DNA of 64,000 nt, from contig ARYC01000724.1 of the NCBI GenBank assembly GCA_000711775.1, positions 62,001-126,000 of the forward strand, written 5' to 3'. Positions 46,258 through 56,179 of this stretch are shown piece after piece (position 1 is the stretch's first letter; each line of letters begins with the position of its first letter). Origin of the DNA: Oxytricha trifallax. Taxonomy: Eukaryota > Ciliophora > Spirotrichea > Sporadotrichida > Oxytrichidae. Below the pieces are notes generated by a model that saw nothing but the letters and a program-made list of their open reading frames with translations, did no database searches and was not told where the DNA came from. The translations under genes and the position numbers were made by a program.

Positions 46258-47339
46258 CACTACATCTTCCTATAATTGTTCACAAAACTACAAGTCTCAA
46301 TAAATTATAAACATAAGACTAATTTATAATTTTTATAAGGATCTAACTTCAGAGACACTTATTGATTGCTTTATTTGGCTCCAGGATTTGACTTTGAGGA
46401 TATCAAAATACTCTAAGGGGAAGCACCTAAACTATCCTATTATTAGAGTTAAGGTGGATGAGATTGTTCTATTTTGATGAATGCAGCTTGTGTTGTACTG
46501 TTTGTTATCATTTATTGATGTTATTGCTAAATTTACTTTAAAATTTAGATTTCCCCATATTAATAACCTATACATCCATACTTATTAACAACTCTTAGAA
46601 TATTGCTGCTCTGTATTTACTGTTTAAGATGCCAGCATGGCAAAAGCCCCAGTATTTCTATTTTCATAATTCATAGTAGCTGATCCCTGAATCATAGCAG
46701 CATTTCCACCAACAATTTGCATGTCATTTGAACCTGTAATTCCTCCGCTTCCTACTCGATTGATCACTTCTTATTAAACTTTTGCACTTCCATAAACTCT
46801 AAATAAAAATATCATAAAATCATCTCTATAATTCTTACTGATTTCCTACTACAGATGATGTGTAATTCATATAGTCTTGGGCAGTTTGCATGCCAAATCT
46901 GTTTTGCGGGGTGCTTTGAGATAAATTTGGTTGATGTTGGCTATTTTCATTCCCTTATAGCAATTCAAATAATATTTAAATATGATAGCCTGAGAGGATC
47001 ATCTAAAAAGCTTGCACCGCCTATTCCTAGAGGATTCTGATTATTGTTTATCGGGTTGATGTAGTTATCGAAGTTTCCATAAAAATTTGATCCACCCCCA
47101 AACCCACTGTATTTCATTAAACTATATATAAAAATATCAAAAATGTTTTCCTATAGTATAATGAACGATAATTTTTACATGAAAATAATAATGTATCTGA
47201 GAATATTATCTTTATCATGGTCAGACTCATAAAAGCTATTTCCACCGCCCCCACCGTTGTAGGTGCCCGAGTCCTTATTGAAAAATTCTTGCAAGAGATC
47301 TTGGTCTATTTGGAACACTGATTTTTTATTATTGTCCAT
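46257..47339 (-). CDS. Unknown Asn/Gly/Gln-rich protein
   Basis: ATG at 47339: MDNNKKSVFQIDQDLLQEFF. Blocks: KDSGTYNGGGGGNSFYESD; after an IES (about 47110-47215), NFYGNFDNYINPINNNQNPL; after another (about 46925-46990), QNRFGMQTAQDYMNYTSSVV; then, after a GTAAGA...TTTAG intron (about 46797-46839), VYGSAKVQQEVINRVGSGG, DMQIVGGNAAMIQGSATMNY and FAMLASQTVNTEQQ. A last Q-rich block (LGASPQSILISSKSNPGA) at about 46345-46450 follows an IES. The in-frame TGA at 46257-46259 coincides with the bZIP start codon, so the true end may differ. No family recognised; resembles low-complexity scaffold or RNA-granule proteins. Confidence 0.6.
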
Positions 47340-47924
47340 TATTATGTGTTTTAAACTATATTTTTGATAAAATAATTGATATTTTATAAATAAAGCATTT
47401 AGAAGATTATCACAAACTTATTAAATTTTAATTTATATATTATAATGTAAAATAAATCAATAAATCATTTAAATTTTAACATTCATTATTTTTAATTTAT
47501 TATTAAAAAACTTAAAATTCTGCAAGGCAAATATTACCAATAATTAATTAAAAGATTTTAAGATATATTTTCGCTAAAGTTAAACTTCTTAATATTTTTG
47601 GCATTAAATATTTAGATTTATAATTCAATACTGTATATCTAGATTAATTCTGTTAAAAAACTATATAAACTAATTAACGTGTTTTATTTAATGTTGTGTA
47701 ATGTCATAAATTATATTAGTAAATTCATATAATATATATAATTAAGAAAATATTAATTTGAAGTAATGTAAGCGGAAAGATTATTTCATCATCACATCAT
47801 TGCATACATCACGATTTAAGATTTATAGTTTATTCTCATTTTATTAAACATACTTTAACTCTTTATTAAAAAAAATATTATATTAAAAAAATATATAATA
47901 TTATAGAGAACTGTATCACTTAAA
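47340..47924. other. AT-rich intergenic stretch
   Basis: Divergent intergenic region between the N/G-rich gene and the next plus-strand gene. No specific element recognised. Confidence 0.6.
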
Positions 47925-49141
47925 ATGCTGATGGAACTGAAAATAAAATTCATGAATAAATTTGAATAAGATATATTAATTTTATATAAATATTCGTGAG
48001 AATAATTTGGTTAACAATTTGTTTAAATCGATAATAGAAGTCTCATTCCCCAACTTCGTGAAGTATCTGTTTTGGGGTTGTTCCGAGAACAAAGGCCTCT
48101 TCGATGAAAATGGAATTTTAGATGCGGAGAGACGCAGGAAACTCAGTAAATATCAATTAGAAGAACTTAAATCTAGAGCTGCTTTTGAGTAAGTATAAAT
48201 CTATACACGTATGAATTAATATTAAGGCTTCGCTTTCATATAAATTAAAGATATTGGAAGACTTAGGGCTTAAAAATACCTATACTTTCATTTTTTCAAT
48301 CTTATATTTGCCCAAATATTTTAACCTCTTTTTTACAGTGAATGGGAAAGTATAAACGAATTGATGAATTTGAGGCCTGAGCAGCAAATGAAAATCAAGC
48401 AAGAGCAATTAAAGATAAATGAGTAGAAAGATAAATTTAAGGGAATAATCGATACCCTCCTGGAATAGAAGAGGACTCTCTTTAAAGAATTGAATAAAAT
48501 GGATCATTGTATGGGAAGATTGCGGTCCTACCTGACTACTGAGTAGACTGCGAAGTTCTTAATTCTAATGGAAAAAGTATGTAAAATTCTTTGAGAGAAT
48601 TTATCAATGATGTTTTAACTTTAAATCTGACTTATTATTTAACAAAAGATATAAATGTAATTTGATTTTGGATATCAATTTGTTATTTAAAGCTTTTGAG
48701 TGAATTAAAATTAGTAAAATTAAAATTATTTAGTACAAATCGAAGGATGAGCTGAATATATTCAGACTATGGAATATCAAGAAACTAGATAGATAAAGAG
48801 AGATGAAAAAGATCCACTATATGGTCCAGGGCATAAAGGATTCAGATGAGGACGTTGGATTGCCAGAGTCAGATGATGACATTCTAGGGCTCTCTAGAAA
48901 GAACATGATTAGCATATAGGGGAATAACGAGAATCTTCACTCCAGCAGCCAAGTTGGCCTAGGTGGAGGATTCAATCATGCATCACATGACAGTAGTTTA
49001 AAACATAAGTTTCTTAAATTACTTTAAAAGATTATTCTGGGATATTTATTATGCGTATTTGTAAATACAGTAGTTAAGCAAACAATGCATTGTAGAGCAT
49101 GATCAAGAAATAAGACTACCTACTCAACTGATGAGGGCATT
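47925..49141 (+). CDS. Unknown, helix-rich putative regulatory protein
   Basis: Coding blocks: SFPNFVKYLFWGCSENKG, ILDAERRRKLSKYQLEELKS, ESINELMNLRPEQQMKIKQE, a helical KDKFKGIIDTLLEQKRTLF stretch, MGRLRSYLTTEQTAKFLILM and NIFRLWNIKKLDRQREMKK. The tail is acidic/Ser-rich (DEDVGLPESDDDILGL) and ends MIKKQDYLLN, TGA 49139. The LTxEQxAKFLxxM motif resembles the region after the zipper in some algal and ciliate bZIP-like factors, but no basic region is seen. Introns: about 48190-48340 and about 48575-48730 (GTATGT...TTTAG). The start is unresolved: ATG at 47925 (MLMELKIKFMNKFEQ) is in a different frame from the first firm block. Confidence 0.55.
48999..49075 (+). other. IES, pointer ACAGTAGTT
   Basis: ACAGTAGTT at 48990-48998 and 49067-49075, same phase. 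Removing 77 bp gives SHDSSQANNALQSMIKKQ and the natural stop. Confidence 0.9.
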
Positions 49142-49534
49142 TAATTTAAATTAAAACCATATGTAGAGGGTAATATAATTTAATAAAATTATAAGATGAG
49201 GGAGAAGAAAGGCAAAGGTAATTATAATTATGATGCAAGTTTAAAGTTAACGCTAGTATAAAAGTTAAAGATTGTTTGAGGGAAGCATCTTAAGTTTATA
49301 ATTGTATTAAATCATATTTGTATATTGAGTTAGTGAGTGATCGGATGAGTGAGCATCCATAATTATTAAGCGAACAAAAACAACAAACTTTTAAGTTAAA
49401 AATTATTATTAACATTCTTCTTTCTCTATTTTAAGTTTGTTATTTGTTAATATTTAATGTAAATATTAAAGACTAGTTTCTCTATTAAAAGCAAGAATTT
49501 GATAGGTCTTATTAATAATTTAAATTAAAAACTC
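49142..49534. other. AT-rich intergenic stretch
   Basis: Nothing supported. Confidence 0.6.
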
Positions 49535-51240
49535 ATGAGTATCGATATACTATTGACTTATCACTCGTCAACTATAAGAAAGTCAGACATATTAACTTTA
49601 AATCCAAAGGAGTGGATTAATGACTAGATTATCAATTTTTACATGGAATATATCAAGAATGAATTACTTCCTATAGTAAGTACAAAATATCTTCAATTCC
49701 TTTATAAATAAAGAAAGAGGATTTATCAAAACAAAAAACGAAATTTTACTGGATTTATTCTCTATAAATTTTTCTTCCTTAATCAATATTTTAACAATTT
49801 GATTCAGGAATACCATAAGAGCGTAGTTTTAATGGACCCAGCTGTAGTAATGGATATTGAAATGGCGTAAAAAACAGATGAGCTTATTGAAATGTACAGT
49901 CATTTAAATCTTGACTTGGCTGAACTGATCATATGTCCTGTCAATAATAACCAAGATCCCACTCTCTTAAGTAAGTTTTTTTTTTCTCAGATTATTATAA
50001 GACCTCAATATTTAAGAGAGTTTATTTCTTTTTTCATGCTTACGTCATAAATACTATTAGTTTTATAATTTTCAATTTAAAATTGTTCTTGATAGATGGA
50101 GGCACTCATTGGGCATTACTAGTATTTTACAAAGATTACTGGTATTACTTTGATTCCTCAGCTGGAGAGTACTCCATGATTATGAATACAGCAGTTTTAA
50201 TGTCAAACATGAAATTTATCATGAAAAAGACAAAACACATTCACCATCATCCACATTGCCACATTTTACAAAACCACAGCCATAAAAATGAAAATTTAAA
50301 TGAAGAAGTGCCTAACGAGTTGTAGGCAGAGGAAGGCTAGAGTGTTTAGCAGTAAGTTTACAGTGAGATATAGGGTGATCTGTATGAACATTATCACATG
50401 AATAGTACGAATATCACGAATAGTATCAGGCCTCCTGAGTTAGAATCACGACAGATATATTAATAGCAGGTATATCAATAGTCATATTATCAGCCTAGTG
50501 CCTAAACTTATTCCAATATGCATTACCCATCAAATGAAATATAGCATTCAGGTCCTCCTTAATTGTAAACTTTTTATTCCTATGCTTTTTAGAAACTTAG
50601 CCCGTATTTTATACTTTAAATTTACATGCCTTCAATAAGCAATCAAATGCAATAAAATGATCCAAATCGAAAGTAGAGTAGGTTAAAGTCTCTTCTACAT
50701 GGACATCTCCACAGACCATACATTCAAGAATCAGCATCGCCATTCACTACAACCACTACTTCTACTATGGCTAGTCAGTCTCTAGCATAAAATAGATACT
50801 CGAATGCTTATTCAAACTACACAAGTGTAAATACTAACACATATTATTAAAAGCCAACGTTAAGCAGTGCAGGATGGGGAATGAACTAGCAAAACCCTAA
50901 AAATAACAATTTAGATAGTTCAATCGATAAGAGCTTGTAAATTGAATACGTGGAAGGAATTCCCAAACAAGACTTTAATTCTTTTGTATTTGTATTTTTT
51001 TATCTCATTTAAATTTTTTCTTAAGACAATAGCTACGATTGTGGAATGTTTGTCATGAGTTTTGCAGAAGCAATAATTATGAATTACGTATCAAGAGATG
51101 GTAAAATGCAGGATTTATAGGAAAGTGCTCCTGCGATAACTGCTCATATAGACAAGGTCTATATTTATGAGAAGAGAATTGAAATTAGGAATTTATTAAT
51201 TGATATGATCAGAAAACACTCTAATGTCTATGATATCTGA
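49535..51240 (+). CDS. SENP8: SENP8/NEDP1-like Ulp1-family cysteine protease
   Basis: C48 protease; SENP8 relatives process NEDD8 or remove it from cullins. The N-terminal half reads STIRKSDILTLNPKEWINDQ and INFYMEYIKNELLP. The catalytic residues are all visible: His in GGTHWALLVFYKDYWYYF, Asp in the following FDSSAGEY, and Cys in QDNSYDCGMFVMSF. Between Asp and Cys lies an insertion of about 230 residues, rich in Gln, Ser, Tyr and His (for example KHIHHHPHCHILQ, QIYQQQVYQQSYYQ), absent from animal SENP8. Introns: 49679 to about 49807 (GTAAGT...TTCAG) and about 49970-50093, whose removal gives DPTLLNGGTHW. One in-frame IES is resolved. The stop TGA is at 51238. Confidence 0.9.
50974..51027 (+). 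other. 54-bp in-frame IES before the catalytic Cys, pointer AAGAC
   Basis: AAGAC at 50969-50973 and 51023-51027. Removal gives EGIPKQDNSYDCGMF, matching the family spacing. It has no TGA and keeps the frame, so it would be missed by a frame test. Confidence 0.85.
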
Positions 51241-51386
51241 TTAAGTTACTAATGATATATCATATAATTATAATAGAATTAGATTGTGTAAATTTAAACA
51301 AGCAAATATAAGTCATTTGAACAAAATTATAATCTCACTCTATTAATTTTAATATCATTCCATATAATTATAAATCAAATTTAAAA

Positions 51387-52170
51387 ATGGAAACACTTCA
51401 ATTAAAGATAAACCAAAACATAGATCTAGCCGATTTAGAGCTAATGGAGTCTCGAGTAGCAGAACTAGAGTAATATTTAGGCATTGAGGATCAGGATATC
51501 AATACTTATTAGGAAGCTCAGCTGGAGACTATGGATAAGAAAACTTAAAAACTCGATGACTTTATTAAAGTCTTAGAGGATAAGCATTTCTTCCTAATGG
51601 AGCTCTATGAGAAATGTAAGTTTAAGAATAAAAATAGCAAATCTTCAAAATTGGAAGGAATTTTTGGAGATATTTCCAAAACTACTCATTATTTAAAAAT
51701 TTATTCTAAAAAGGTATAAAAATACTATGAATAGATGAGCAAATGGAAAGTTTTTTGAAAAGGGAGCCATCATTTAGAGCCTAATGTTTAGATTTACAAA
51801 AGAAAAGTAATTTAGTTTTGGACTGCCAGTAAAATCTTCAGTAGTTTGTGGAATATTTGGAGGGAATCTAAAAGCTCGAACAATACCTCAATTTTGAACC
51901 TGTATTTGGTAAGTTTTAATCAAATGAGAAATTTCTTTGAAAATATTAATTTTCACAGCAAGAGATATCAATACACTAATTCATTTTATAGATGTGAATG
52001 AAAAACTGGATGACTTAAAAAAGATCAATTTATAGCACGCCAGTCAAATGATAACTTGCTAATAAAATTAGTAAGAAGTAGAAGAGCTTCTTGTAAACTA
52101 TAATGATCTTGTTGATAGAATAAGCACCTAAATGATTTATTTGGAAGCAGCTGTAAATCAAAAGAAGTGA
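51387..52170 (+). CDS. DCTN3: Dynactin subunit 3 (p24)-like
   Basis: Small coiled-coil subunit of the dynactin shoulder, which supports dynein cargo transport. Features: LADLELMESRVAELEQYLG (family start, compare RVEELERW), DKKTQKLDDFIKVLEDKHFF, YLKIYSKKVQKYYEQ, IDEQMESFLKREPSFRAQ, VLDCQQNLQQFVEYLEGIQK, then after an intron (about 51911-51958, GTAAGT...CACAG) ARDINTLIHFIDVNEKLDDL, and the conserved tail ELLVNYNDLVDRISTQM and YLEAAVNQKK with TGA at 52168. The frame shifts once near 51715-51740, where a small IES or a roughly 21-bp intron (GTATAAAA...GAATAG) must lie; I could not fix it. Length fits p24. Confidence 0.82.
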
Positions 52171-52206
52171 TTTGTTTTCTTATTATATTTTCTAATGAAT
52201 TATTAG

Positions 52207-53490
52207 TCAATTAATTTAAATAAACTACATTATTAATTTAAGAATAAATTTAGGTGCAAGTCTTATCCGTTTTTCAGGCGATAAATTCTATGTGTTTTTA
52301 AGAGCATATCTAACACATCCATCTCTTATAGGAGGTTCTGGTTCCATCTCTTCATCCATATCAATTACTTCTATTTAACCACAATCAAACTAGGGCATGC
52401 CCATACCCATAAACCCTCCAAACGAACTTATAATCATGCCACTACCACCCATTGCAATCATATTATCTTAGTGTGGTTGATTTTATTCAAGAGTAAACGA
52501 GTAGGACATGTTCTAGTTGATATTAAACGTTGGAGCTTCTAATTGTTCAAAGTCTTCTCTCTATCTTGTAGAACTTAACAATAAATCTTCATGATCATCA
52601 TTAAGCAAATTAAGTTACTGTTTATCCTGGAAATCATCTCTGATTATGACTCTGTGAGATTAATTGGTATCATCCAGTTAATTCTCCACAATATTATCAA
52701 TAGTAGCATTCGTGGGCTGAACGACAACAGGTATAGGTTCTATATTGATGATTTTTGTCTTAATCTATGCATTGTTATCATAAGTAAGATAAGCGTAATG
52801 CATGGTGTGGCTAATGACATCAGTCATTTTATTTACTGCATAATCATCAGCTAAACTCAAAACCTTTTCCAATTCAGAAACTGCCATGGCTCTTGTAATC
52901 ATATGGCGTGCAAACTTTTCACAGAAATACAGCATATCAGACGAGGCTGCACATTCAACGAGATTTACTTAGACTGGACCAGCGTTGAAGGGCTCAATTC
53001 TATCTGTATTTTAACCAACTGCATGTCCAAAAGTTTCATGATTGGCAGAATTTTAATTTAAATTGGTAATAGGCTGTGGCACTATAGTCAAGCTTGGCGT
53101 TGGTTAAACAATCTCATTTTGAGCTTTGTTAGTTGGGGATTATGGCAATGATTAATCATTTAATTTAGCTTCTTTTATAGTCATTTTTGGAGAGACATCT
53201 GGTGAGACTTATTTCGAAGGATCCTTCTGCTATTATTCATGTTACGATTATCTCTCAGTTGGTAATCGTGAAGGGTCTTTTGCTTAATCTCGAGCAGTCG
53301 CTTTCATTGGGGTCTAAGCTACTGATTACAATTTAGAAGCTTTAGCTGGAGAAATGATTTCATCTGCCCCTTAATTGCCCTAGAAAACCTTTTTGGAAAA
53401 TAATTAGTTTACATTATCTTAAGGCAGTTGAATATTATCTTCGTTATTATTAGTCCTCTAAGTATTTTGCTTTGATTAGTCAGGATCCAT
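52207..53490 (-). CDS. Unknown protein, 427 residues, uninterrupted
   Basis: A single continuous frame from ATG 53490 to TGA 52207. The N-terminal 170 residues are Gln/Ser/Pro-rich (for example ISPAKASKLQSVAQTPMKA). A compact helical segment follows: LVECAASSDMLYFCEKFARH, MITRAMAVSELEKVLSLADD, NKMTDVISHTMHYAYLTYDN. Then an acidic stretch and a Gly/Met-rich part (GGFMGMGMPQF), ending near VRYALKNTQNLSPEKRIRL. The helical core has the look of a DNA- or subunit-binding domain but matches no family I can name. It is the longest gene here without any IES or intron. Confidence 0.75.
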
Positions 53491-53632
53491 TATTATTTTA
53501 ATTTATTGAAATATATATCTAGATCAAGATATATATATAACCTTACTCTAAATTTTATATTAAATTTCGTTAATAAATAACTTCGAATTAAAAATTCTCA
53601 AAGTAAATAAAGCTTTTTAGAATGGGAATATG

Positions 53633-54215
53633 TCATAAAAATACTTTCTTATTATGAGTGGCTGATAGCAAATCAACATCCTTGCCCTGTCTAAGCAAAG
53701 CTAATGGCTACATTAATTTGACATTTCTAGGAGTAGTTATTAATTTCTTAGCAAGATGTGATTTTAAATCTTTTAATTTATATGGTCTTATATAAAAGTT
53801 TTCTTCAAAAATCCTTTATTAAACAAAATAATGTGACTGATTATTACCTGTAATTCTTTCCATAAAATGTGTCTGCTTAAGTACTTGCTTTTCATGCTTT
53901 CTCTGAAGTTCTTTTGCATTTTTGAGATAGGAATGCTCATCATTCTTTTGCCTTATCATTAAGTTTGATGTGCTCTTTGACACTTAAAATTCAGAAGGTC
54001 GCTGGTTTTGATCTTTAATCAGATAAACCTCATAGATTTTATTTTAAATATTTAGACTTAATTAACATTTTGATAAATCGTTAAGGAGTTTTGGGGGTTT
54101 ATCTATTGAACTAGTCCAGTTTATCAATAGCTTCAACACTGCCAACAGTATCAACGAATAAACTAGCTTAACTTTTGTAGTTCTTTTATTAGCCAAAGTC
54201 TTCACTTTGCATCAT
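53633..54215 (-). CDS. Unknown small basic protein
   Basis: ATG at 54215: MMQSEDFGQQKNYKSQASLF, VDTVGSVEAIDKLDQFNRQT, FIKIYEVYLIKDQNQRPSEF after one IES, and a helical KNAKELQRKHEKQVLKQTHF. An intron (GTAATAAT...TTGAAG, about 53790-53850) follows; then NFYIRPYKLKDLKSHLAKKL and VKLMQPLALLRQGKDVDLLS, ending KVFL and TGA at 53633. Family unknown. Confidence 0.7.
54041..54071 (-). other. 31-bp IES, pointer AAAAT
   Basis: ATTTT (minus AAAAT) at 54036-54040 and 54067-54071. Removal joins RFIK to IYEVYLIKD in frame. Confidence 0.85.
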
Positions 54216-54252
54216 TAAATTTTATTTTTGCATTTAAAATTTACAATTATCA

Positions 54253-56120
54253 TCAATAAAAAACAAGATTTTTAGTGTATTATTGCATCAAATGCTTTGG
54301 TTTTCGTCTCTAAAACAAGGGTCGAATATCAGAAGTCATCATAGTGTTATCAAGGCTGTTATTAGCCTCAGAATTTGCTCTTTTTTGCCTGAGTTAAGCT
54401 CTAATGCTATTATTTTGTGGTTGCAGCATCTAAGTCAGATCTATGAGATCGTTTAAGGCTTCTTCTCTGATTCTTTTGATTGAACCACCTATTCCACAGT
54501 AAATTAACAAAATACAGATAAAACAATTAATCAAAGCAAACACTCTACAAAATTAATGAGTTTGTTAAAGAAAATGGTTTAATATTAAAAATATTAGCAA
54601 TTCAATATAATTCCAGCTTTAGTTGATCTTATTCCAGATAGTATTGAAGTTTCCTAGAGTGAATAATCCATCAAACCTCCACCGTTATTGCTGTTTTAGG
54701 CAAAGCTTTGAGATACCAAATTATTGTTGTTTCTTCCGCCAGGAATCAGTTAGGGCAAGCTGAAGGATTTCTCTCCTAATTAATTTAGTCTGCTTTCTCC
54801 TAATTGAGAAATTGAGGAGTTAAGTTTTAATGATTGATATTCCTCGATTGATAATTTGTTTGCAGCCAGTGTACTCACATTCAGTGAAATTATAATTAAA
54901 TAATTTGCTTCATTTCAAATTGATTTAAACTATAGATTTTATCTGTTCTGCTTGACTTTCCCGTTTTCAACGATTGCAATACCTGGTTTAGGCTGCATTT
55001 CATTGAAATTGCTCCCCATAGGTTTAGGTCTAATATTGGCCTCCTTCCCCTTCTCTTAATCTTTTGATACTGTTTGGTATAAGTCGACCAATTTATTACT
55101 CTTTTTAAGCCCATTTTTATTGCTTCTTGATGATATTTCCTATTCTTAGATACTATTTTGGTCTACAGAATTGCTCTTCTTGCTTTTACTTCCCTCTTTT
55201 AAAAGTTTTTCCTACTTTTACTTGAAAAGCCTGTCTAGCTGCTCTTTCATGTAGTTGCTTTAAACTTAAGCAGCCTTAAACCTTATTTTTGGATTATTGA
55301 GTGTTTCTGGTAGAAGTTCCTCGTTTGGCTTGCATATTTAGATTATCTTGCCCTCATAGTCAAAAGTTATGTTATTGTTATCACCACCAATTAAAAAACA
55401 CAATATATGGGATATCTATATGAATCAAATAGATTTTGATAAAATTAATACCATTTTGGTTTGGCCCGCTCTTTTCGTTTTTCTTAGCGTTTTTCTGCAT
55501 AATTTCATACATCATGTCTATTTCTTGCTATCTCTTTATTTCTTCCATTATTCTCTTTTCTTCACCAACCACTCTGCGTCTCTGTGCATTTATTTCTCTT
55601 TCCCCATCTTCATTCAAGTTATCTGCTATTTTTACTTATATAAAATTAAAATGCATCAATATTTTTGAACATAATATAAAATTCACAAAAATACTTATAA
55701 AAATATAAAGACTTTGCTGAAGGATTCTTGTTCCAGCTTGAATTACTAAGAACTCAAATTACCACCAGATAAATGCAAACCTTTTGCCAATTCGAATTAT
55801 TTAATGGGGTCCAGTTTGAATTGTTTCAGTTTCTATGTTGTGCCCAAGCCCATAACTGATTTAGAATTTATTGAAGTTATTCTAAATTTTATAATAAGCT
55901 AATTAGATTTACAAGAGGAAACGTAAATAATATTTCAATTCAATAAATAATTATTCCTGAGAGCATTGATGTATTTTATGAATTCCTTGCTTTTAACTTC
56001 AATCTAGTTGATTATTTAAAGATAACAGATGGGGAAGCTTGAGAAAGTGTTTCTACGGGTTCAGGAATGGGTTATTCTACTACGCCTGGAGCAATAAATT
56101 TAGACTTAAATGTCACTCAT
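54253..56120 (-). CDS. Unknown large ciliate protein with coiled coil
   Basis: The minus-strand model runs from about 56120 (ATG of MSD; joint to the next block unresolved) to TGA 54253. Blocks: KFIAPGVVEQPIPEPVETLS and STRLKLKARNSQNTSML; VMGLGTTQKLKQFKLDPIKQ and FELAKGLHLSGGNLSSQQFK; the helical REINAQRRRVVGEEKRIMEE and DMMYEIMQKNAKKNEKSG; a strand-like ITFDYEGKIIQICKPNEELL with the following RFKAAQVQSNYMKEQLD; MGSNFNEMQPKPGIAIVENG; SIEEYQSLKLNSSISQLGES; and GIGGSIKRIREEALNDLIDL. IESs or introns lie at about 55855-55960, 55625-55720, 55375-55440, 54893-54940 and 54505-54605. The TFDYEGK...P motif with coiled coil is reminiscent of axonemal proteins, but I cannot name a family. Confidence 0.6.
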
Positions 56121-56179
56121 TTCTTATTTTAACAATATATAGTAAGCACATTATATCATATATTAATTAAACTAGAATT
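56121..56179. promoter_or_regulatory. 59-bp bidirectional spacer
   Basis: Separates the putative start of the unknown minus gene (56120) from the Pol X start (56180). It is all AT-rich (TATATAGTAAGC, TTATATCATATATT) and must hold both 5' ends if both starts are right. Confidence 0.4.

Noticed and set aside
46345-46475. Plus-strand frame SETLIDCFIWLQDLTLRI ... VKVDEIVLF
   Set aside because: Tempting because it ends in TGA, but the opposite strand gives a Q/S/P-rich block in line with the neighbouring minus gene and nothing extends the plus frame. Not fully excluded.
55369-55708. Hydrophobic plus frames of 90-99 codons
   Set aside because: Antisense of the coiled-coil block REINAQRRRVVGEEKR of the minus-strand gene.
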